In this document: positions 43,834 to 49,314 of the stretch, one piece after another
Position numbering within the stretch: the first letter of the stretch is position 1
Layout: every line of letters starts with the position of its first letter
NCBI GenBank assembly: GCA_913777515.1
Contig: CAJYSL010000449.1
Location: forward strand, 1 to 49,314
DNA length: 49,314 bases
Direction of reading: 5' to 3'
Source of the DNA: an uncultured Mucilaginibacter sp.
GTDB lineage: Bacteria; Bacteroidota; Bacteroidia; Sphingobacteriales; Sphingobacteriaceae
Notes under the pieces: generated by a model
Told to the model about the DNA's origin: nothing
Databases searched by the model: none
The model's input: only the letters and a program-made list of their open reading frames with translations
Program-made: the position numbers and the translations under genes

Positions 43834-46800
43834 ATGCAAAAAACATTTACGTTTTTGGCGTTATGCCTTTGCTTTGCCCTAACATTAGGTTTCAGGCCTG
43901 TGGCTTTGGCGCAGCAAAATCCAAACGCAACACGCATTTCGCTTACGGAGGCGTTGCAAACTATTGAAAAACAATACAAAACCCGTTTTGCTTACGAGCA
44001 TGGTTTACTGGAAAACAAGTTTACCACTAAGCAAAAACTCAAAGGCACATCGGTAGAAGACGTGTTAAAAAACGTGTTATACCCCAACAACCTGATTTTT
44101 TTGTACGTAAGCGAAAATACGTACTCTATTGTAGCACGCAACGCTAAGTTTTTTACTGGCGTTGATGATGAGGTCACCAAAACGGCTCCTGCAACTGCAG
44201 TTCAAAGCGGGCTGATGACGGTTCGCGGAACGGTTTACAATGAGCGAAATGAACCGATCGCCTATGCCAACGTTTGGGTAAAAGGTACAAACCAGGCCGC
44301 ACAAACTAATGATGCCGGCGGCTATTTACTGCCCGCTGTAAGTACAGGTAACGTAATTGTATTTGATGCCGTTGGGTACAATAAGGTAGAAGTTACCGCA
44401 TCTGTAAAACAAGCTAAACTGGATGTTACACTGGTAAGCAATGGTACTACCCTTGATGAAGTAAAGGTGGTGAGCAATGGTTACCAAACCCTGCCTAAAG
44501 AGCGTGCAACGGGGTCGGCTGCTACAGTTACTGCTAAAGAAATTGAAGAGCATCCGCAAAATAATCTCCTTTCCAGGATTGAAGGTTTAGTTCCGGGATT
44601 ACAGGTTAATCTTACTTCAGGCGACCGCGGTTTTTTCTACCAGAGCGGCGGCTCTATTGCTACCGTGCCAAATGCCAATGGCGGAACACGAACAGTAGGT
44701 ACAAATGATTACGTAATTAATATCCGTGGCCGCAACAGTTTAAGCGGGGAGCAGGTGCCTTTAGTAGTACTTGACGGTGCAATCACTGAGCTTGATTTAT
44801 CAACGCTAAATCCTAATGATGTTGAAAACATCAGCATTTTAAAAGACGCAGCTGCCGCATCTATCTGGGGCGTGCGTGCTGCCAACGGCGTTATCGTGAT
44901 AACTACCAAAAAAGGCAAACGCAGCCAAACACCGGCCGTTAATTTTTCGACAATATTAACTTTGGGCGAGAAACCAAACCTCGACTATTTTAAAACCATG
45001 AGTTCTGCACAAATGCTGAACTACGAAAAGGAACTGGTTGATAGAAATATTTTAACGGCTATCGCTCCATCCAACTATTTTAATGCCTTGAATGTGGTAC
45101 CACCCGGTACTGCGCTGGCGCAACAACTTAAAGCCGGAACCATAACACAAACACAATACGATGCCAGCGTAAATACGTTAAGTGCTATCGACAACCGTTC
45201 ACAAATTAATAAATACTTTTTGCAGAGCGCTCAAAGCCAGCAATACAATTTGTCTGTAAGTGGCGGATCTGAAAATTCTACCTATTATTATTCGGCATCT
45301 TATAGCCGCGAGCGGCCCAATGAAGTGAATGATTATGGTACCCGCCTTACCACCACGTTAAACAACAGTTGGAAGTTTTTTAATAAGGTTACTTTAGCAA
45401 CCAGTTTCAAGGGCTCGTTTTTTAACTTGGTAAACAATGGGTTAGCGTTGCAAACGCTGTATCAGCCAAGCCGTTTTACGCTGATGCCTTACCAGTTACT
45501 GGCTGATGCCAATGGTAATGGTATCAACTTCGACCGCATTAGTCCGGATTTTACCCGAACGCTGTCGCCGGTATATAAAGACTGGCGTTATAATTACCTG
45601 GACGAGATCAATTACGGAAGTAATTCTCAGCGCGATAATAACTACGTTTTTAATATCAGTCTTAAAGCTCCTTTGTTTGGTGGCTTATCAGCCAGTGCTA
45701 TCTACACCACCGAGCGTACTTTTGATTCTCAACGCACGTATTATGATCCGCGTACCTATTTTATGAGAGATTTGCTTAACTATTATACTTATCCTACAGC
45801 AACCAGTAATAGTTTAGGCATCACCACCGGCGGAGGTTTAGCGCAATCAAACACTAATCAGCGCAATTACAGTGTAAGAGGGCAGCTTGATTTTGATCGG
45901 ATTTTTGCAACAGATCATCATATTACTGCTATTGCCGGTACCGAGATTCGTGAAACAAACATTGGGCAAAATATTAATAGTATCTGGGGTTACAACTTGG
46001 CTACGGGTATCAACAATACTATTATTAATCTTTCTTCAACACCTACTTACGCATACATAGGCGGGGCAACGCCTACCAGTTTTGTGACATTTAACAAGGG
46101 CGGATATCCAACTCAGGCCGACAAGCAACGGAGATTTTTATCATATTATTCAAACGCAGCTTATTCATATAAAAATAAGTACGTATTATCGGGCAGTGTA
46201 CGGTATGACGATTATAATAACTTCGGTTTAGACAGGAAGTATCGCGCAACGCCATTATGGTCTACAGGCGTAAAATGGAACGCAAGCCGCGAAGATTTTC
46301 TGAAGAATTTAACATGGTTAAATAATCTGGCTCTAAGAGCTACTTATGGTGTAAACGGCAACCTGTCATTGTCGGTGCTACCATATACTTATATTGCGTT
46401 AGGCTCAAATGATTTTACTACCGGACAGGCTACTGCAAATATTATAGCTTTGGCTAACCCACAGTTGCGTTGGGAACGAACCTATGTAACCAATTTAGGT
46501 GTCGATTTCAGCGTGCTTAATAGTCGTTTAAGCGGATCTGTTGAGGTGTTTAAAAGAAACTCAAAAGATTTGCTATATGCCTTCCCTATCAGCAGTGTCT
46601 ATAACGGAACCATCAGCTCTACTATAACACGCAATGCCGCTTCGATGAAAGGTAACGGCACCGAGATTGGCCTGAACGGTGTGATTGTACAAAAAAACAA
46701 TTGGAACTGGAGTGCCGGATTGAGCTTTGCTTACAATACCAACAAACTGACCGATGCCCGATTTTTAGAAAGCCTGTATACCTCAAATTTAGGAACATCG

Positions 46801-47493
46801 CCATCTTCTATTGGTCCAATTAATGGTTATCCGTCAGATAAACTGTTCGTTTACCGCAACGCCGGTTTAGATGCTTCTGGCTTAACGCAGATTTATGACC
46901 GCAACGGCGATATTGTTAAAGCTACCACGGTAACATTAAGTTCTTTATCCGATTTAAAATATGCCGGAAGAACTACGGCTCCGTATTTTGGTGGTTTTAA
47001 CACTACTTTGCGTTATAAGCAGTTCTCTTTGTTTGGGCAGGCTACCTACCAGTTTGGTAGTGTGTTCCTGAAGCCAAGTATTCAAAACTACATTACATCG
47101 GCGTTTACTAACACTAATTTTGATTTGAGTGCAGATATTGCTAAGCGTTGGATGAAGCCCGGAGATGAGGCTACCACCGCGGTTCCCGGCTTAAACGGCA
47201 ACGTTAACGCTGTTCAAATCAGTTTAATCAGATATCAAAACTCAGATATCAATGTGCTAAAAGGCGATTATGTACGCTTACGCCAATTAACCTTAAGTTA
47301 TCAGTTGCCGTCGGGCGTATTGAGCCGTTACAAAATTAAAGGCGCGCAAATCGGCGCTACGGTAAATAACCTGGGTTTAATATGGCGTGCCAATAAAGAG
47401 GGTTACGATCCCGATTTTGCCTCATACATAGGCAGCAATCGTGGCTTACCGGCAGCGCGCTCTTATTCTGTTAATTTAAATCTCAACTTTTAA
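43834..47493 (+). CDS. SusC/RagA-family TonB-dependent transporter (second locus)
   Basis: A 1219-residue outer-membrane receptor. It has a signal peptide (1-27, VALAQ), an STN domain (about 35-102), a carboxypeptidase-regulatory domain (about 130-203, RGTVYNERNEPIAYANVWVK), a plug from about 208 (LDEVKVVSNGYQTLPKERAT) with ISILKDAAAASIWGVRAANG, and a barrel ending in LNLNF. It is about 80 residues longer than the first locus protein. The SNGYQTLPKERATGS plug start defines a SusC subfamily common in Sphingobacteriaceae and often paired with FecIR and TlpA-type proteins rather than with glycosidases. No CAZyme is visible in this locus, so the ligand could be a peptide or protein-derived compound (inference). 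Confidence 0.95.
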   Translation: MQKTFTFLALCLCFALTLGFRPVALAQQNPNATRISLTEALQTIEKQYKTRFAYEHGLLENKFTTKQKLKGTSVEDVLKNVLYPNNLIFLYVSENTYSIVARNAKFFTGVDDEVTKTAPATAVQSGLMTVRGTVYNERNEPIAYANVWVKGTNQAAQTNDAGGYLLPAVSTGNVIVFDAVGYNKVEVTASVKQAKLDVTLVSNGTTLDEVKVVSNGYQTLPKERATGSAATVTAKEIEEHPQNNLLSRIEGLVPGLQVNLTSGDRGFFYQSGGSIATVPNANGGTRTVGTNDYVINIRGRNSLSGEQVPLVVLDGAITELDLSTLNPNDVENISILKDAAAASIWGVRAANGVIVITTKKGKRSQTPAVNFSTILTLGEKPNLDYFKTMSSAQMLNYEKELVDRNILTAIAPSNYFNALNVVPPGTALAQQLKAGTITQTQYDASVNTLSAIDNRSQINKYFLQSAQSQQYNLSVSGGSENSTYYYSASYSRERPNEVNDYGTRLTTTLNNSWKFFNKVTLATSFKGSFFNLVNNGLALQTLYQPSRFTLMPYQLLADANGNGINFDRISPDFTRTLSPVYKDWRYNYLDEINYGSNSQRDNNYVFNISLKAPLFGGLSASAIYTTERTFDSQRTYYDPRTYFMRDLLNYYTYPTATSNSLGITTGGGLAQSNTNQRNYSVRGQLDFDRIFATDHHITAIAGTEIRETNIGQNINSIWGYNLATGINNTIINLSSTPTYAYIGGATPTSFVTFNKGGYPTQADKQRRFLSYYSNAAYSYKNKYVLSGSVRYDDYNNFGLDRKYRATPLWSTGVKWNASREDFLKNLTWLNNLALRATYGVNGNLSLSVLPYTYIALGSNDFTTGQATANIIALANPQLRWERTYVTNLGVDFSVLNSRLSGSVEVFKRNSKDLLYAFPISSVYNGTISSTITRNAASMKGNGTEIGLNGVIVQKNNWNWSAGLSFAYNTNKLTDARFLESLYTSNLGTSPSSIGPINGYPSDKLFVYRNAGLDASGLTQIYDRNGDIVKATTVTLSSLSDLKYAGRTTAPYFGGFNTTLRYKQFSLFGQATYQFGSVFLKPSIQNYITSAFTNTNFDLSADIAKRWMKPGDEATTAVPGLNGNVNAVQISLIRYQNSDINVLKGDYVRLRQLTLSYQLPSGVLSRYKIKGAQIGATVNNLGLIWRANKEGYDPDFASYIGSNRGLPAARSYSVNLNLNF

Positions 47494-47505
47494 AGTAAAC
47501 GCATC

Positions 47506-48906
47506 ATGAAATTAAGATATCATTTTTTATTGTTGATGGCCGCCGCTTTAGGTTCGTGCCAAAAATATGTAGATATCAAAACGCAGGGCCAGCTGGTGCC
47601 TGGTGATATCGGTAATTACAGACTTTTACTCAACAATACCAGTGCTTACGAAACCGGCCCGCAAATCGGTGACATATCCTCTGATGATGTGCAACTGGTA
47701 GACGGCAGTACACAACAACTGGCTTTAGTAAATGATAGTTACCGCTATTGGCGTAACAGTTATACCTGGCAACCCGACTTGTTTCCATTAGGGGCCAATC
47801 AGACCGATAATAACTGGAATGCTATGTACAACACTATTACCTATAGTAACGTTATTGTCAACGAAGTTCCATCAAGCACGGGTGGTTCGGAGGCTGATAA
47901 AGCTGCGTTGGTTGCCGAAGCCAAAGTGCATCGTGCTGACACTTACCTGATGCTGATGAATACTTACGCCAAACCATATAATGCTGCTACAGCCGCTACC
48001 GATTTAGGCGTGCCAATGGTATTGGTGCAAACTACCGTTCAACCGCTAAACCGTCCGTCGGTACAAGCGGTTTACGACCAGATTATTAATGACTTGAAGC
48101 AGGCAGTACCTGGCTTGCCCAACACACAGTTATTCAATACTTTGCCATCAAAGGCATCAGCTTATGCCGAACTGGCCCGCTGTTATTTATACATGAATAA
48201 TTACGGTGCAGCTAATGCTTACGCCGATAGCGCACTGGCCTTACGCAGTACATTAATTGATCTGGGGACCATCACTGCTATAAATTCCAATAGTTATCCC
48301 ATTCGCAGAAGTGACCCGGAGGTGTTATTATCAAAGGTTGCAAATGGCGGTATCAGTGCATTTACGCCTTATGCATTGCGTTTGAGCGACGAGTTGTTAG
48401 GCATTTTAGGAACGCGCGATCAGCGTTATGCACTCTTTACCACCGACGCGTCAACCATCTCAATAAATTACACAGCTGCAGGCGGACGTTTCTTTTTTAA
48501 AGACCGCGCTATTGGCGAGTCGCGTAATATTGGCCCGAGCGTACCCGAAATGATGCTGATAAAAGCAGAATATTACGCACGTAATAACGACGTAGCCAAT
48601 GCCATGCTTTGGGTAAACAACCTGCGCCGTAAACGTTTTAAAGCAGCAGATTATGTTGCCCTGACAGCTGCAAGCGCAACGGATGCTTTAAAAATAGTTA
48701 TTGACGAGCGCCGCCGCGAGTTTTTTTGCCGCATGTTGCGCTGGTGGGATATGCGACGCCTGAAAAATGAAGCGCAGTTTCAGCGTACTTACACCCGCAG
48801 TTTTGGCGGCGTTGCCTATACGCTTACGCCAAACAGCGACCGTTATGTATTCTCGATTCCGGCTTACCAAATACAGCTAAATCCCGAGATACAGCAAAAT
48901 CCGTGA
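47506..48906 (+). CDS. SusD/RagB-family lipoprotein (second locus)
   Basis: A 466-residue surface lipoprotein partnering the upstream SusC. The lipobox is LGSC with Cys18. TPR-like helices (KVHRADTYLMLMNTYAKPY) and the C-terminal IDERRREFFCRMLRWWDMRRL and QLNPEIQQNP fit the family. It lies 12 nt after the SusC gene. Full length. Confidence 0.94.
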   Translation: MKLRYHFLLLMAAALGSCQKYVDIKTQGQLVPGDIGNYRLLLNNTSAYETGPQIGDISSDDVQLVDGSTQQLALVNDSYRYWRNSYTWQPDLFPLGANQTDNNWNAMYNTITYSNVIVNEVPSSTGGSEADKAALVAEAKVHRADTYLMLMNTYAKPYNAATAATDLGVPMVLVQTTVQPLNRPSVQAVYDQIINDLKQAVPGLPNTQLFNTLPSKASAYAELARCYLYMNNYGAANAYADSALALRSTLIDLGTITAINSNSYPIRRSDPEVLLSKVANGGISAFTPYALRLSDELLGILGTRDQRYALFTTDASTISINYTAAGGRFFFKDRAIGESRNIGPSVPEMMLIKAEYYARNNDVANAMLWVNNLRRKRFKAADYVALTAASATDALKIVIDERRREFFCRMLRWWDMRRLKNEAQFQRTYTRSFGGVAYTLTPNSDRYVFSIPAYQIQLNPEIQQNP

Positions 48907-48930
48907 GTTTTTTAAAACAGACAAATACAG

Positions 48931-49314
48931 ATGTTGAAAATTAAATTGAGTTTGCTGGCTATAATCAGCATGGTGATGGGCGGTGCAATCGCCCAAACCA
49001 ATAACTTTGAATATGGTCCGGGCAAGCCTTTGCCCGGTACTAACGTTCAGATAAATTACGATAGCAAGGGCACGCCATTAGCCGGGCAAAAAAATGTAAA
49101 AGCCGTAGTGCATGCTTACAGCAACTACCAATGGCATACTACCGACCTGGTGATGACGCCCGCGGGCGACGGTAAATTTAAAGCTACCTTGCCGCTCGAC
49201 CGCAATTTGGGTTTGGCAGCCATCAAATTTATAGGTGCTGATACGTCAGACAATAACCACGACAAAGGTTATGTAATTATGACTACCGACCCGGAGAATA
49301 ATTCTATCAACGCA
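48931..49314 (+). CDS. Exported protein, 5' part only (probable TlpA-family component)
   Basis: The frame opens at ATG 48931, 24 nt after the SusD stop, and stays open for 128 codons to the window end. A signal peptide is clear (LAIISMVMGGAIAQ, cleavage near residue 22). The visible part is beta-rich and immunoglobulin-like (VQINYDSKGTPLAGQKNVKA; GKFKATLPLDRNLGLAAIKF). By analogy with the first locus, and from similar genes after this SusC subfamily, the missing C-terminus may be a TlpA-type thioredoxin domain. That part cannot be seen here. Confidence 0.75.
   Translation, partial: MLKIKLSLLAIISMVMGGAIAQTNNFEYGPGKPLPGTNVQINYDSKGTPLAGQKNVKAVVHAYSNYQWHTTDLVMTPAGDGKFKATLPLDRNLGLAAIKFIGADTSDNNHDKGYVIMTTDPENNSINA

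Overview
The window looks like chromosome from a soil or freshwater Bacteroidota of the Sphingobacteriaceae type (Mucilaginibacter/Pedobacter-like; an inference from gene content, no rRNA is present). The evidence is two FecI/FecR/SusC/SusD/TlpA modules, STN and carboxypeptidase-regulatory domains in the SusC proteins, promoter-like TAnnTTTG elements, and mostly A-rich rather than Shine-Dalgarno leaders. I saw no tRNA, rRNA, CRISPR array, insertion sequence or phage gene.

Layout. (1) 61-8371 (+): ECF sigma, FecR anti-sigma, SusC, SusD and a TlpA-like thioredoxin, closed by a strong terminator at 8425-8483. (2) 9104-13147 (+): secreted GH16 and GH2 glycosidases, probably acting with the preceding glycan-uptake locus. 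(3) 13816-25191 (+): an 11-kb same-strand block ending at a textbook terminator. It holds rtcB and prfH (ribosomal RNA re-ligation and ribosome rescue), then a tightly packed five-gene SWIM / DUF5691 / MoxR-AAA / DUF5682 / vWA operon, then an ATP-dependent RNA ligase overlapping an HD-Pnk end-healing enzyme. (4) 25419-28374 (+): an ECF sigma factor, a one-TM HEAT-repeat protein that is probably its anti-sigma factor, and two exported DUF4097-like beta-repeat proteins, followed by a candidate small RNA at 28565-28648. (5) 35414-28731 (-): five overlapping genes forming a MoxR-vWA-beta-propeller (bpX-type) ternary system, one of which ends in a ribosomal L7/L12-like domain. (6) 35790-41065 (-): a polytopic patatin phospholipase, a Dyp-type haem peroxidase, a DUF2158-like small protein and an orphan LuxR-type response regulator. 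(7) 41489-49314 (+): a hypothetical protein, then a second ECF sigma/FecR/SusC/SusD set and the start of another exported protein cut by the window end.

How it may work together. The two ends are ordinary glycan-acquisition modules. The centre is conflict- and stress-oriented. One strand carries two independent chemistries for mending cleaved RNA (RtcB for 2',3'-cyclic-P/5'-OH ends; HD-Pnk plus ligase for the heal-then-seal route) around a MoxR/vWA chaperone-like operon. The other strand carries a second, unrelated MoxR/vWA system whose central protein has a ribosomal-stalk-like domain, with a membrane patatin on the same strand further upstream. RtcB-PrfH, HD-Pnk-ligase and the bpX ternary systems are each known families. 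Their joint arrangement here, and the function of the SWIM-DUF5691-MoxR-DUF5682-vWA operon between two RNA-repair pairs, are what I consider most worth pursuing.
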